From Ornithodoros turicata (lineage: Eukaryota > Arthropoda > Arachnida > Ixodida > Argasidae), in NCBI RefSeq assembly GCF_037126465.1, contig NW_026999353.1, forward strand, positions 62,001 through 126,000: a DNA stretch of 64,000 nt, read 5' to 3'. The notes under the pieces were generated by a model, which did no database searches, was not told the origin of the DNA, and saw only the letters and a list, made by a program, of their open reading frames with translations. The translations under genes and the position numbers were made by a program. Shown here piece after piece: positions 12,740 through 27,100 of the stretch (positions are counted from its first letter, which is position 1; every line of letters starts with the position of its first letter).

Positions 12740-13310
12740 ACCATGCTTAACGATGGACTGCATAGGCCCATTGTGCTTTATTTTGACAGCTTGAATTCCA
12801 AAGGATTAGAATTTGAAGGGTGGATTTCTTAGCCTGGATTTCAAAAGTTTTATTATTAAGAGTGGGTAACAGGGTACACCTGGGGTGCGCTCGGACTCGG
12901 ACTGTGTACGGCGCTGCCCCGTCATCCTTGTGAACTTGATGTTCGCATGCCGCGTCGCCTTGAGGACTCTCCTGAAGATCGAAGTGCGGGCTCTGGGTCG
13001 CGAGGAATTTCGTCGTCGGTGGACGAACCACCACAACGTCTTCCTGCTCGCGCGGGATGAAGTCGTGGTCAAGTTCTGAACAGGCAGTGGCTTAATGACA
13101 GCTGCGACGATGTAAATGTGTGCACAGCAGAGGTGTAGAGCAGAGGATCGTATGAAGGCCTGTCTTCATAGGATCATCTTTTGGACAATGTGTAATGTGT
13201 GATACCATGTTCATATTCTTGTAACCTGAAGAAGTGCAGTCTTGTGCACGAGAATCTCGTCATCATGTGTAAATAAACAAGTTCCTTCTACCGTTTAATA
13301 TCACTCTTTG
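12740..13310 (+). other. GC-richer island with open frame; PLE/LTR-like 3' end
   Basis: 12870-13079 is locally GC-rich and open in two plus-strand frames, including a basic 64-codon frame ending at 13079. I recognise no domain. It is followed by 13225-13261, where CTGAAGA, a 5-bp stem-loop and GAGA (in place of GAAA) recall the hammerhead-like ends of PLEs, then by AATAAA at about 13272. The stretch could be the 3' part of an unrecognised retroelement or a terminal exon. Assignment is uncertain. Confidence 0.3.
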
Positions 13311-14849
13311 AGTTACTCAAAACCGGCAACTTGACATCGCCTATTTTTCTGCTTTCGTATCTACTATTCCGCTGGTAAGCTTCTATGTAGCGAACAATGA
13401 CTTTCATATTTCGTGGGACTTCTCCTGTCGTTATGCACTAAGTCACGCAGCAATCAGAACGTTAGTTTTCTCTGACCTTTATTTTCGTGGGAATTATTAG
13501 AAGTCGGACTGTTCATTACACCCTTCTACGTGGAAAATCCCGTACATCATTCATGGTTCCTGACGTCCAAGTAAATTATCTATTAAGCGGGAAAGAAAAA
13601 AAAAAGATATTTTTACAAGTGGCAGACGCATGGCAAAATGTAATTGCAAATGCCAGAACGGAGTAAATCTTCCTTTTGGTTCTATCGTTGTACAGAGTCG
13701 TAGCGCAATGTCGAAAACAGAAAACAACAACACAAGTCCACTCCAATTGCCGGGTTACATGCTTGACGCTTGGCTGTCAAAGACGTGGGTCCGTAACGGA
13801 TACATCAGGCTGGATGCAAGTAATAGTTCGAGAGAATGCTCGAATGACTGCAGGACTTGACAAGTCGAGAAGCTTAAAGGTATCTTTGAGTAGACGAGGA
13901 ACCTGCAAGTAAACAGAAACTTGTATGAATTCCGTTTAAGCGCCGTAATGCACAACTAAATGGGACGCTCAATTTTCCGCCTCTTTGAGCGCGTTGTTGA
14001 GGCAGGGACAATGTGTACCCCACAGAGAAGAGGGTCATTCTAGTTCCCGCAGTGTAAAGGTAATATAATGATATATGTGCGTTGCTGAAACAGGGGAAAG
14101 TATTAAATTGATCCAAAGGCATACAAGCGAGCGGTTGTCTCCATTTGCAATGCCATTTACGTTGGGAATAAAAAAAAATATATAAAGTAAAACCCATTTA
14201 GTAAGTAAGTAAGTCCCATTTAGTTATGGAGGATGCCTATTGGATGAGTTACAGAATTTTTACCTAAACGCTATAAGAACAACACAGATATCGTTTCTGC
14301 ATTTGAGTTATACGCCCATGCTGTCATCCTTTCGAAGAGAGTATGTAACAACACGATGAATAGTTGCTAAAATCCAGCAATCAACTATCTGCAAGTCCTG
14401 AGCAAGTTTCTGCTGGTCCGCCGAGAGCAAGCGTGTCGTATTGCCAGATTAAGAACAGTGGTGAAATTTTCCAATCTGAGCTTTGGAGTGACCTCCAAGC
14501 CAAAGTCGCTGCAAGTAGCAACCCAGACTACTCCGCCAAAACAGGCAGATTCAACTGGAGCTATCCGTGACGTATCACTTGTCGCTATCACTTCCCATCC
14601 CCTGTGTCTCCTGCGCTTAAACGGCCTCTTCACAGTGCATCTCCCCCGTGACTGATGTTTAGTCTGAATGGAGAATGGAGAAGTGAAAGCAAGGACGATG
14701 ACTGGGAAGTCGCTGTCGCTTGTAAACGTTCCCTGAATGACATGTCATTCAGGTAGATAGTCATTCACATGTGTGCAGGTAGCGGGACGAGAAATATTAC
14801 TTTGTTTAGTTTAGTTGCCCATGCAGAATCCCTAAACATATTTGTTTTA
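13311..14849. other. No recognisable gene
   Basis: Several 60-110 codon frames on both strands, none with a known motif. Only short homopolymer and A-rich tracts are visible. Confidence 0.5.
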
Positions 14850-14962
14850 AAGATGAAAGATGGAAGTCATTGAAGAGGTTTGCCAGATGTAGGACTCTAA
14901 GCCACATCTTCCAGGGCTCTGCCAATTGAGCTAAGCTAACACATCTCCATAGCGACTTCCAA
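14850..14962 (-). mobile_element. tRNA-derived SINE fragment
   Basis: On the minus strand, a pol III A-box-like element (TTAGCTCAATTGGCAGAGC at 14934-14916) is followed by a B-box-like element (TAGAGTCCTAC at about 14900-14890) and then a short body ending in TTCCATCTTTCAT. The same body recurs at 15190, 21940 and 45160. The B box departs from the consensus, so this is probably a dead copy. Confidence 0.7.
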
Positions 14963-15084
14963 GGGCGCGTCATCTGAAGGGACAAATCAATCACACTCTC
15001 TCACTGATCCCCCTTTCACTCTTACATTTTTCTCACTCATACACACTGTCATTCGACGGGATCCACGCAAGCGGCAACTGTTGA

Positions 15085-15298
15085 ACATCAGAGAAGTGAT
15101 GTTCTGAGGCCGGAACACATAGAAAGGACAAGCACATACAAAGCCTCAAGTGCCTGAGAAATAAACGATGAGTTAGAGTCCTACAGCTGGCGAACTTTTC
15201 CAGTGACTTCCACCTTCACCGTTAATTTCTTAGGCACTTGAGGCTTCGTGTTCGTCCTTCCTATGTGTTCATGCCTCAGAATATCAGTTCTCTCACGC
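15085..15298. repeat. Inverted SINE-tail pair
   Basis: 15085-15165 is the imperfect reverse complement of 15223-15298. Between and overlapping them, at about 15170-15240, lies a plus-strand copy of the SINE B-box and body seen at 14850 and 21885. The arrangement looks like two SINE 3' portions in opposite orientation sharing one short central segment. Confidence 0.65.
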
Positions 15299-15299
15299 T

Positions 15300-18200
15300 T
15301 TTGTTTTTCGGACCGCTCCCCAGACAGAACACTTTCTCCTGTGGACGTCCAAAACAGATCCCAAGATCCATCTCCGGAAATCTATATCCGTCGGATATCC
15401 CTGGGAGCCTCATACATGGACGTCCCAGGATCTGTATCCACCGGATGTCCGGTCGCGGCTGTTTCAAGAATTGTCCGAGTTAGATCCCTGTCGGGATGTT
15501 ACACGGATCATTTATTGCGGGAGAGAGAGAAACGGGTGGCAATGTAGCACTGCGAAGTTTGGCTTTCGATGTACCAGCTGTATGTCTCTAACCAAAACTA
15601 GTAGGAAACACAGACGTTGTCTTGATAGCGAGTTAATACACCGAGCAATTTCTCATTTCGTTGTTGTATGCGTGCGTAATCGAATTAAGCTTAGACAACT
15701 CACCCATCATTCTTATTCACAGGCGAGAAGGTATCTGGAATATGGGGATGCTCGTGAGACAAGCATGGTATCTGTTCCCTCTTTGGAAGGAAATGGCACT
15801 GCCTTTCGAAGTGAGCTTCTGGGACTGGGTGGTCCTGTCGGAGATTTTGTGTATATTTTTTTCTGATTAAAACGCTGCGTTCGTTCTCCGTCATAGCATG
15901 TACGAGAAACTAAGAGGAGCAACAGAAATTAAAAGGTGCGGAAACGGGGATTAAAAAAAATGGCAGGCAGAAAAATGCTGATTATTACCAAAACTGAGGA
16001 TAAATGTCTATCTCCTCTACGGATGTTTGCATATCCACACAACGTGTGCATGTATATAAGTAGGTCCGTGCAATGTCCAGACATCTCCATGTAACATCCT
16101 GTGAGGACAAACGACGGATATATCTGGGAAGTCCGAACCGTGGCCACTCGGAGATGTGGGGGACGTCCGTCGGAAAAATGTCTGTCTCCCAGGGAGATCC
16201 GAATTTCCGTGAACGGATATCCATAGGAACACCCCGGGAGGTTTTGTTCTGTTTGATCCTAGGACATGATGGACATTTTTTTTTTTCTCAAATAACGGGA
16301 TGCTCCAGAGTAAAACTCTCTGCCTCCAAAAAGGATGACTGCCTATGACACATGGAGCATTTATCGTGGAAAGGATGAATCATGGACTCTGTTGCACTGC
16401 TTTTGACTTGTGTTACCTGAACCCGTAACAAGGTCGTCGGGGCAGTACCGCTTCCGGTGCTGTTCCGGGAGCATCTTTTCTTAGATCTTACCTGAATGTC
16501 TCAACCCTGTTTTTCTTTTTCTTCGCATAATGAAAAGAAGCATTGACAGGTCACCCTTCTTTTTGTGTCTCAGGCGTGCAGGACCTTCGAATTTATGGAA
16601 GGACGCGTAATAAGCAATTATCAATTATAAGCAGTAAGCAATTAGTAAGCAAAACCAATCAGGTTTGACGCTCCTGGGAATGTTATCTGTGTCCATGCAT
16701 GACGCTCCTCGGATGTCCCTGGGATGACAGTGTGCTCTTGAGAGCCAATTAGTGCTATGACTCCGATTACTCTCCGACGATGGTCGCTATTACGGTGGTG
16801 GATCCTAATTACAACATTTGCATCTCGTTGGCATCTACAGGTCTTTACTCCCAGCAAACCAAAGTTCGTACTTGTGAACCCCGAACTACGCATTGACCGA
16901 TGTGTTCGTTCGCGGAACGGACGCATTGCATTGAGTGTTTCATGAACCCTCGTCAGTAAAATGACGCACGTCAGTACAACACAGAAAAACATAACCAGCA
17001 ACGGGGTAGACTACCGCACATGGCGACGAAACTTCCCTTCCCAAGTTGTTGCGAACCATTGTGCTGCACGAGAGCATGTAAAGAATAAAGCTTTTTCTTT
17101 TCAGCACTTATCGTGGAGCAGCTCCCCACGTGTTTTGTGCCTCGACCTCTAATGCATCATGAACATATTTCTCAGAACATTTAATGCAGATTCAGTTGAT
17201 ATGGAAGTTGCGTCATTTGCCAGGATGCAAACACATTCGTGACAGTGCTGTCCTAGTTCTTTTTCCTTTCCATGTGGTAGCGAAGACAAACGACTACGAT
17301 ATTTGCGTGCTGGGTCGTTAACAGTGATGGCTTCCTTACCTAAGACCACGTTAGCATTTATTTCGAACGCTAATATCACACATCGAACATCTCATATTAA
17401 AAGCGCTACAATGACAGTGAACAAAATACAGAGATAGCAAAGTTGCATCCTCTGTCTGTGCTATACAGTAAAACCCGCACACAACAATCATCTGTCCAAC
17501 AATATACCCCGTAGAACGATCGTTCTTACTTTCCCATTAAAATATACATAATCCCTATGGAGGATGGACCCGCGTATAGCGATCAAGTTCGCCGTTTTGA
17601 GTACTCGTACAGGGATAGCTGACGCCCTCACACTAGGTGGCCAACTCTGGCAGTGCCCAAGAACACAATGACCTCCTGTGTACGTCCGAGGAAAGTCATC
17701 AGCGGACAGGGATAACATCCCCAGGACTTCCCTACCAGGTCCTCAATTTGTTAGAAATGTGACAAAGTGAGACTCCCCGTCATATCCTCAGGACCTCCGA
17801 TGGGAGCTACCAAATGACGCAGCTAGTACAATTCTGGGAGCAAGCAGATACCTTAGTGAATTATTTATTTCGGGAAGTGAGGGCACATTTGCAGCATCCA
17901 GTCAGTTTGTGTGTGTTTTTTATATATTTTCGACCTCGGTCACCAGCTACCATTTGAGGTTTCTCATCTGTATTTGTTCAGCGTATTTCTCATCACAAAC
18001 AATGAGTGTCACAATTTAAAAAGGAAAAAAAAAAGAGATATATAAAAGGCTCGTAGGCCACTAAGACCACCGAAATCACTTAGAAAGGCATATGGTGCAG
18101 CAGCATTTCCTTTCCAAGACAGAACAGATACAACTTATTGCTTGTCTTGCGAACTTCAGCAGATTCGGAAGTCCTTTTCGCATCTCAGTCAAAACAAAGG

Positions 18201-18990
18201 GTGAGGTATCTAAGTCTAACTTGATTTTGCACATAACCAACAATGAACTGAGAAATTCCTTGGAGTATTAAATCGCTATCAAGGTAGTGTCCGTGTTTCT
18301 TACTGCTTTGGTTGGAGGCATGCATCGTAAGTGAAGCTTGAGCAGTGAAACGCTATTATTTTTTGTCTCTTCGGAAATAAAATGCTCCGTGCAACCTCCT
18401 GCCAGGGACCCTTTGCGGACACTCACGCAACAAGACCGCTGTGAAGGGTCTAGCAAACTGTATTGTACTGCACGTCAAACGCAGCACATGGACGGATTCC
18501 TTTAAAATCCGAAGCTCAGTATTTGTACCCCTATATCGGTCTCTGTTTTATATTTTTGTTTGTATTTTTTTAAATTTATGCATGAGCACTCCTTCTTTGA
18601 TATTTTATTGGGTAATGAGAAATAAATCGGGAACTTGATAACTGCTAGCAGGTATTAAAATGCATAACGCAGGATTAAAGTTATTTACTTCTCCTGTGCT
18701 CGTCCTCCGGTTGATGACCGCAGGATGTACGCGAATGACAGTCACTGGAAGCTCCTATGATGACAGCCTGTGGACCTCCTCCGTTCATACCATCACGGAC
18801 GAGGACGTGATGACACTTTGAGGACATCCTGAGGACCGCGTGTGTGGACACTGCCGGAACGGCACGTCACGAGCATGCACGATGTACCCTCCCACGTTTT
18901 CTGTGCGGATATTCCCTCAGGGGAGACGGAGACGGTCAGGCGTACTGGTGACATTCTAAGAATAAGGAAGGATGGTGCTATTATATAGAG
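15300..18990. other. Region of degenerate GGAC/GTCC-rich repeats, no gene
   Basis: Scattered patches (15340-15480, 16070-16250, 16670-16740, 17690-17810, 18710-18930) are enriched in short palindromic pieces such as GGATATCC, GGACGTCC, CCCAGGGA and GGACATCC. They create minor open frames on both strands but no domain. They look like eroded members of one repeat family. The DNA between them has no recognised feature. Confidence 0.45.
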
Positions 18991-21840
18991 ACTGATTTGT
19001 TCCCCAAGAGCGATTGTCAGATAGAGAACCACATGCAGAATGTATTCCTTCGAGTTACGCATTGATGATGAATATGAGAATAGTTTCTTTATTGTGGTCA
19101 ATCGTGCTAAATAATTGAAAATTAAAAATACGACTGACAATAATTATTAGAATGCGAAGTAGTTAATCTACTAGAGACCAAGCGCAGCCGGTCTTCACAA
19201 AGAGGAACGTTGTCAATGTCCACATGGGATATATTGTGTACCCAGTACTCTTGCTCTTGTTGAATTCACAGATCCGGATCGACGTTCCACACGTTACCAC
19301 CATTGACTTCTTCTTCTGTGCAACGAAAGCCGCTGCAATCTCATCGCCGCATACTTTGTTTTGTAGTACTCTCGGTACGCACGCCTTACTGTACTCGATG
19401 GAACTGGAAAGGATTACATTCAAAGGCATACAAAAAGCCGTTGAATTGAAGTGCGACTGCAGCCCCTGATTTCTTTCCGGACGAGAAGAAGCGCATGGAG
19501 CTTTTCACGAGACAGGATACAATTAACAGGTGTAAAGTCAATGACTGAAGTGCCGGGACCCTCGTATCAAACCAGGCTAGAATACATGGTAGCATATATG
19601 CCAGAGACTATGGAGATAACGACAACACTATGTCCGTTTCTATCAGTCTTGAGGCTCTACTGCCAACGGACATTTCGTTAGTGCCACATATCAACCACAT
19701 TGGCATGGCTGCTCGTGTGTTCCAGTGGCTCAAGTGAAGGGTCGTAGAAGTTCATATTCTTTCTATGTCTTTGCCAGTAACTCATCTCCCCGAACACAAG
19801 GCGGGTGGCGTCTAATGCAAGGTACTCCATATATCCCAAGCTGATTCGCGTATCCTACCAATGACAGGGGTGGGGGCCGAATACAGGTAAGCAGCACATC
19901 ATCTTGGCAAACCTTGGCCCTTGTATTGCTTTATGGTACGCATAACGTAGGTACCAGAAAAACATCACTCTTAATGTTAACCATCAATAACTTATGAAGC
20001 CTTACCCTTCTTCGCACACGGTTTTAACTTTTGCCGCCCTTCAATGGGTTAAGAAATTCACTGAACGCTGTACGCTGGGTGGTCCGCCAAACATGATAAA
20101 AATTCAGGCCTCCACGAACGTTCGCCACATATTGACACACTTTCATTTAATTTCAATTGATTGACTGGTTGATCGAGATTTAATTTCAGAAACTCCGAAA
20201 TCGCGTAAATCAATTTTAGATTTTTTACTTTGCTGAAATGGGTTCCTCATGGTCAGGTGGTTAGTCAGTATAGCCCCTGATAAGCCACATAACGCTACGG
20301 CAATTGCTGAAATTAGTTCGAAATTGCGGAAGTCAGCCCTTGGCTCTACACCTAGATCGAGCGCAGCCAATTAATTTCCTCCCGTGGCCGTGAAAACGTC
20401 GTGGTGGCCTCGCTTTTAGTGGGATAGCTACGGCCTAACACGACCAATTACCTGGCCTGTTTGCTATGCGGGTTGGGACTCCGACCATCTCCCCGTCGTA
20501 TGGCCTGTCAATGTAACTTCCTTTTGTCCAACTTCGACGCTCGAACTGCAGCGGATACAAAAAAGGCGGAACCGAGGACTTATTTTTGGAAACTTTTGGC
20601 GAATTTATTTCAGTGGTCGCGGTAGGGTTACTGTCTTATTGGGTAGTATATTGGGTAAAGTGGGCATGGGGAACCCATTTCCGCAAAGAAAACGTTAGGT
20701 TCACTTCGGAAAATTCGGAGTTCGATATAAAAAAAAAAAAATTTCTACTAATTAAACTGAAATAAGAGTGGCAACGATATCTGACAAGTGTTAGTGTTGT
20801 TGAAAAAAAAAGCTCCTTGACCGCACGTCCCCCTGTTACTTAGGTTATTTAGTACCAATTTCCATCACAGCTGGTGTACCACCCTCTGCTGCTAAAGATG
20901 AAAACGCTAGGCTGAGGGAAGTATGTTGCCAGTAGAGGTAGAATATAAGGTACATTGGCAGGGCATTTGAAAACTGGCTGGCTCGATATCTGTACCCAGT
21001 ATTGGCCTGTTATCGACTATATCGGTTTCCAATATCAGTCCAATACCCGTCCAATATCGGTATGGTGCTTGCAAGTTTGGTTTGCGTTCCTTATCATGAC
21101 TGTGGAGCGGTCATTCGCTCATGAGGAAAAGCACTTACCAGCACTGTTGTTCCTTCATCTCGGGGCTCACATCTGCATGTCCTGGCTTTTCATCAGGCTT
21201 TGGTGTTGCAAGACTGGGTTCCTGCCTGTATTTTGCGTCGCAGTCAGTGTCTGCGGCGGACACTGTTTCCCTGTTGCACTTGGATGCAATTGGAACATCG
21301 CCTGAAAGGAAAATTGATCGCGAGCTTTGCACGAAAGAAAGTAGATATCGGTATCAGTATTGCGCCGTAGTCTCGGCTATTTTTCATTATGCTTAATTAA
21401 TCAGACGAATAATTGGAGGATATGCGGATGGGAAAAATTCCAAAATCCTATTGGGAGCACTTGGCATAAGTTTTTTTCTCTTTTTTTTAGTAAGGTACGC
21501 GTCATGCATCTTTCTTCTGGCCTCAAGGGAAAGCCAGCGAAGCTAACAAAAATACCGCACCCTCGCCTTATCGTTACTCTGGACGCATTGCTTACACTAC
21601 AAGAAAACGCGCCAGCTAATTTTTAGCGGCATTTTAATGCAACCTACGGATTGCAACGCCGCACAATTTCTCCGCATACACAATAATTCAGTACTGTTCC
21701 CAGCCTAACGCGCATTTCACCTCACTTCAAAACCGACTTTGGACATTTGATTAAAAGATCACTACTTTTAGCTGTCGCACAGGTAATCTCTCTTTTTTTT
21801 CTCTCTCTCTGCTTAAATACAAGTTCGTTCGCCACACAAG
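18991..21840. other. No recognisable gene
   Basis: Short frames only. 20995-21065 has a few copies of a CCAATATC/CAGTATTGG-type word. Nothing else can be supported. Confidence 0.45.
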
Positions 21841-21879
21841 ATCTGCCGTGAGACAATTGATGTTCGGTACTGAGTTCGG

Positions 21880-21962
21880 TACGGGACTGGTAATCCAAAA
21901 GATGTGGGTTCGAGTCCTACAGCTGGCTAACTGTTTCACTGACTTCCATCTTTCATCAGGAT
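21880..21962 (+). mobile_element. tRNA-derived SINE fragment
   Basis: It carries a canonical pol III B box (GGTTCGAGTCC, 21907-21917) and the shared body ending TTCCATCTTTCATC. The A-box half is degraded. It belongs to the same family as the copies at 14850 and 15170. Confidence 0.7.
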
Positions 21963-22372
21963 CTACCGTGTTAGTTTTTGCGTTCTGCCTTAACAGCCCA
22001 TCCTTTTTCTCCCGTGAAGTAGATGATGATGATGTGAAATGGCAGCAGTCATGTTAACACAGATTCTAAAATGTGTATACCTTCGTCACCAATGTCACGA
22101 AGACACCATGGAGGACGAAGCATGCGTCGATCAGTCTCACTACTGTTGTATACTCACAGTTCAAGTCCGGTGTTTTACATTCCGCTATTTGCTTGTTCCA
22201 CAGTCCTGTAACATGTAGAAGAACGAGATAATCTCATCCTTTTTCTCTGAGTCCTAAGGGTATGCAATGGTCGCCGTAAATCAACATTCTGGAAAAGATG
22301 GTACACAAAACAATGAATTATTTCTAACCGTACGGCCATGACGCTATAGATGGTGTGTATAAGCTATAAACG

Positions 22373-22525
22373 GGCAAAGTGCAAAAGACGCTGCAAAGCG
22401 TTACAAAACGGACAGTTGGAGACAAACAGGAACAAGCGCCCTCGGACTGTCCAAGCGCCTCCAACTGTTTGCAACACTTTGCCAACTGCCAACACTTTGC
22501 AGCGCGTTTTGCACTTTGCCATGGA
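22373..22525. repeat. Imperfect inverted repeat
   Basis: 22373-22420 and 22462-22525 are inverted copies built around a GCAAAGTGCAAAA word. The right arm contains an extra roughly 15-bp partial duplication containing ACTTTGCC. The spacer is about 40 bp. It could be a small foldback MITE; no target duplication is evident. Confidence 0.7.
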
Positions 22526-22929
22526 ATACCAACTAGCCCAACGGCCTGCGTTATTTGAAATACACAGCACGCGCACGACAGACCTGCAACGTGTATGACC
22601 ACTGAGCGTAAATGCAAAGATTGTCAAAGCGTGTCACATCCCTATGCTGTGTCGACAAGAGTCAACAAGCATGAAACGGCTGTCCACAACTGGGACTTTG
22701 GCACGCTTTGTATTGTACTCGCTGGCTTTGCATGCTGCTACCACAGTGGAACATGATGTCTCGCGGTGACACTATGTTCGTGCCGACCTTAATGCGTGTC
22801 AATTCCTGCTGTACCGATTTTTGCTGTACCGAATTTTTTTGTGAAGAGACAATCGAAACATTGTAGAGTTTCCGCGCTTACACCTCGACCTAGTTTCTAC
22901 ACGCAAACATGCTCGTGCGCGCCGGCGGG

Positions 22930-24110
22930 TCGTTGGATCAATTTTCTTAGTCATCAAACGCGCCTATGATACCATCTCTTGGTGTATCTAGTGCACGCTT
23001 CAGCTGTGTTCAAGATTTCCTTTGGGACCCAACAATCTCTGTCCGTACTCCCTCTGCCAGAGCCCTAAACATCCTGTCCAGCAAGGTGTACCCCAGGGAA
23101 GCATTCTGAGTTATCCGCTGTTTAATGCGCTAATGGCGGGCTTCAAAAACGATAATTCCTCGCAAAGTAGCATTCCCTGTGTATGCCGATGAGGTCGCCC
23201 TTTGCACAGCAGGCAAGTTTACGACCAGCCCTTCAGCGTCATTAGCTGTCCATCTGTACCTCACGAGACTTGCGTTGGACCTTTCGCTCGAAAAGTGCGT
23301 CGAGCTCCCTTTCACTCACAAGGCTATGAGAAAATTTCCCTTTTTGGGTTGCAAAGAAGCTCGAGCCTGTAGGTTTCCAACGCTTCCTTCGTGTGGTCCT
23401 GGATTGAGACCTGCTCTTGGCTCGCCGCATTAAGCACATTGAAAAAAAAAAGTGCAGCGACGGCTTCCTATAATTCAACACTTTCTCACTTAAGATGGGG
23501 CTGTGATCAGCCTGCTCTCCGCATGCCTCGCCGAACCTCTCGTCAAGATACCGCATCGGTTCACCGAATGCGCCTGGATTTCGCTTTTACAGCGCAGTGG
23601 AGTTGACGCTTTCGACCAGTTGACGCTCCTCTGGTGAGCTGTATTAGATCTAGAGCACAGTCTTCACCACTGCCTACACCACCAACCTTACGACCCGTAC
23701 TCTCGGAATCCCATAATGAGCTGGACTCTCCCCCGCCATCTCCTTCACAAAACTGTTTGGTCCCAGACCACATCAGGTCCACATACGTTCTGCTCTCAAA
23801 GCTCTCAAGGCCTTTCTGGATACCATAGGACTTGGGTCCTTATTGCGAAGGTCTCATTATTTCATCACCATGTGCAATGAGGAAGAGCATCCTCCCTGGC
23901 AATGGAACTCCCCAATCCCCGTCTTAAAAAGAAATTTGTTTTTTCTACTTGCAAGGGAGCTTAGTGCAGGAGATGCACCAGTACAAATATCTCGGGGTCA
24001 CCATCCCTCTAATTTTAGATGCAATTTTCATGTGCGCTTAATAGGCATTACACTCAAGGGAAAAACTCTTCTATCTTAGAAGAACAGTGCACTATGCTAC
24101 TCCTTAGCTG
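22930..24110 (+). pseudogene. Second LINE reverse-transcriptase relic
   Basis: Plus-strand pieces of an RT are readable across several frames: CysProVal then QQGVPQGSIL at 23079-23108, PVYADEVAL at about 23176-23202 (a YADD-type active site with Asp to Glu at the second position), and YKYLGVTI at 23982-24005, typical of the RT thumb. Stops and frame changes are frequent, and the order between 23350 and 23800 appears rearranged, with thumb-like text appearing twice. It belongs to a LINE lineage different from the one at 4.4-7.1 kb. There is no intact ORF. Confidence 0.7.
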
Positions 24111-27100
24111 AGTCTACCGGTATAGAGATCACTCGCGTTACCAATCGTCACCGAAAGGAAACTTGGGACCCCTCTACCGCGACCCTTTTCCAAGTATCTT
24201 TCGAATTGACGTCACAATATGGGTGTGCTATATGTGCATGTTCTAATTAATCTACCTTCCCTACTTCTTCCATGGTCCCTTCAGGAACCAGCAGTATTCT
24301 AAAATAAATGATTTATTTATTGTATTTTCGTGCCGTCCTCTCTCGTGTTCCAGAATTTTCCTTCTATACGGTGCTTATAGGTAGACTGTAAGCAGCAACG
24401 CTACCGCTTCCGTTGCTTAGTTACAATTAGCATATATCTCTCTAGTTGTGTATGACGCGATCCAAACAAAGCGCGAGAGTTATCCTTCGTCTGAGTGTCA
24501 CATTTCACACGGGCTTGGCAGTGAGCAAGTTACTTCTAAAAGAGCATGGAAGGACTCGAGGATAAATAACAAGCGAGAGCGAGAAATTACTATGGATAGG
24601 ACGGATATAGAATTTGCCGGGGCCGAATTCACGAGTCTTCCGAATGCCGAATCTTTGGAACCTTTTTTTTTTTTTTAAATTGATATTAAAAAGCCAGGGG
24701 GAAGATATCTGCAGAAAAGTCTGTTGAAGTAGAATGTAATACCCAGTCAACACACTATTGTAAATCCGACATAGATCATAGATGGACATAGAAAAAAACG
24801 TTGGATATCAACAAAATGAATGTTGGACCGACGATGAAAGCGAACGTGAAATCATGATGCCAAATGTCCGCTCGAAAACACGTTAATTTAACAAGTGCCG
24901 ATCAACGTAAATTTAACGTATATGAAATTATGTTTATATGTGAATACAACTTACTAGATTGTACGACATGAGAGCATAAAATAAACAGCGCTTTACAACG
25001 TTTCTCCAACGCTCTCATGACGATAAAAATTACACGCTCAATGTAATTTTGCATCAATTTTAGTATACCCCCTTAACACTTTAAATGTCCCTGTAGTCTG
25101 GTATAGAAATAATTTCGCAGGAAGGTGGGGAATAGAATCACTTTATTACCCAGCGCACATATGACAACGGTGTTGACTTGAATGTGCTATAGCACTTGTG
25201 TTCATCCTCTGTATTATTGGCTTGTGGTTGTGCTGGGTCCCCTGCTTATCTGTACACGTAGGCACTTGGGCGTTGCATCTGTAAAAAGTCGTGAAGTGAC
25301 AACTGACCAGCTGCTCATACCTGTGTCAAGACCACTTAGTGGTTATTTATGTTTGCAAACCACACAGCGTCCGTTTATACAGATCACGATTACAATATCG
25401 CCGCCTTATGTACACAAGGATCATCGATGTTACTCACCTGCATAATTAGCTCGTGTCCTTCCTGCTAGCGACGCCACTGTAGCCTCTGGTCCCTTGTCGC
25501 CTTATGAACGGCTATCGATTTCATTGTTCCTTCGTAGTTTACTATCTCTGGAAGTCACCGGCCAAGTAGAAGTTCCGCCGTCGAAGCACACTAAGAAAAA
25601 CGACACAGACATGATACAGGCATGTCAACGTTAGATAGTTTTACTATTTACGTAGCATTCTTGCCTGTAGCGCATTAGACGGCAAATGGTTCCAAGGTTG
25701 CTCAAAGACACACTTTCCGAGTCCTAAAAGAACACGTAAGATGAAAAGTAGAGTGAATCGAACACAAATTAAAAGTAGCACACGCACACTAATGTGCCTA
25801 CAAGCATAGCCACGATCGTTTTAATTTTCATTTCAACTTGGTGGACTCAATCGACTGGAAGAACAATAGAGTCTCAAACAAACGCTGATAAACAAAGACA
25901 CCACGGTGGTTTAACTGTATAGACTGTGGCGGCATGTGGGGCATCCGTTACCTACGAGGGATAATCCCTTAAAGCATCACGAACTTTAACCAGTGCTGGA
26001 GCTGTTCGCGCTGGAAATTACAGCACTCCTCCAAGACATCGAGACGCCGTCATGTTCCTCCTCAACCCCATCCTCCAGCGGCGTCTGGAACAGTTTGAAA
26101 TTAACCGCTGCAACGGCGCAACAACCCGCGCAACGGGCTAGGGCATCACGTGATTCTCTCTTCTTCGCCTGACGAAAAAATACGCCTTCTGCGCAGATTT
26201 CGCCTGTGACCGGCTGGTCTGGCGCCAGGATTGCGGTGGTATGGTGGTGTGAAGGGTCTCAGACGGAAGGGTAGAGTTAAGAGGATGGGGTGAAGGCGGA
26301 TGCTGAGAAAAGGGGGCTCAAACGGAAAAACTTTTATTTTTTCTTGAAATCAAGGGAATTTGATTATAGGTAGGGTTTTCAAGATGCTCTGAATTTTGTA
26401 AAATAACAGTGCATGGATTACTGGGAGAGCAGTTACTGGTTTCCCGTCGGCTATAGGTTTCTCATGTATTGAACTACTACCATATTAATATTTTCTTTGT
26501 AGAATCTCATGCAATGTTAACAGTAGCAGAATCACGCAAAAGCACCCTTCCTAAAGCGCTGTTGAACGGCTTGCGCACCTGACCCACATTGTTTGAGCCA
26601 GGTGGGAGTAAGTCGCCATCTTCCCATGCATTTCTCCCTATTCAGCGCGTCAAACGACGGCGGCAGCCATCAGACGTCCCACAGTTATTAGCACAGAAAT
26701 ATCTCTCCCCATACTTGGCGCAAAGCATAAAGTGTCTGGGCACACTGTGCCCAAAGTTGGATGATTGTTTGGATCCAAGTGGATTACAGACACAATCCAA
26801 GCCATCCAACTGACAACTTGTCCAAGCCAAGCCTAAATGCTCCTAATGTCAACAAGAAGCACTGCGAAGGCGAAGATGATGCGAAATCGTCGGTTCGTGT
26901 ATTGAGGGAACGTATTTTTCGAAGTTCTTGATCTACAATATGCTGCGCAGTTTTGTGAAATTGGTGATTTGTGGCTTCGGGGCTTCAAGCCTTGTTTACG
27001 TCGTAGCGTTTGTTGGAGTAGTACATGAAAGAACTGACGTTTCATAGTAGTGTGTCTATGTTGGTGCTGTGGTCATTTGCGTACCATTTATCACTTCTAC

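Noticed and set aside
21185..21225. TCATCAGGC near 21,190 as another minus-strand hammerhead core
   Set aside because: No GAAA strand, stem II or stem III at the required distance.
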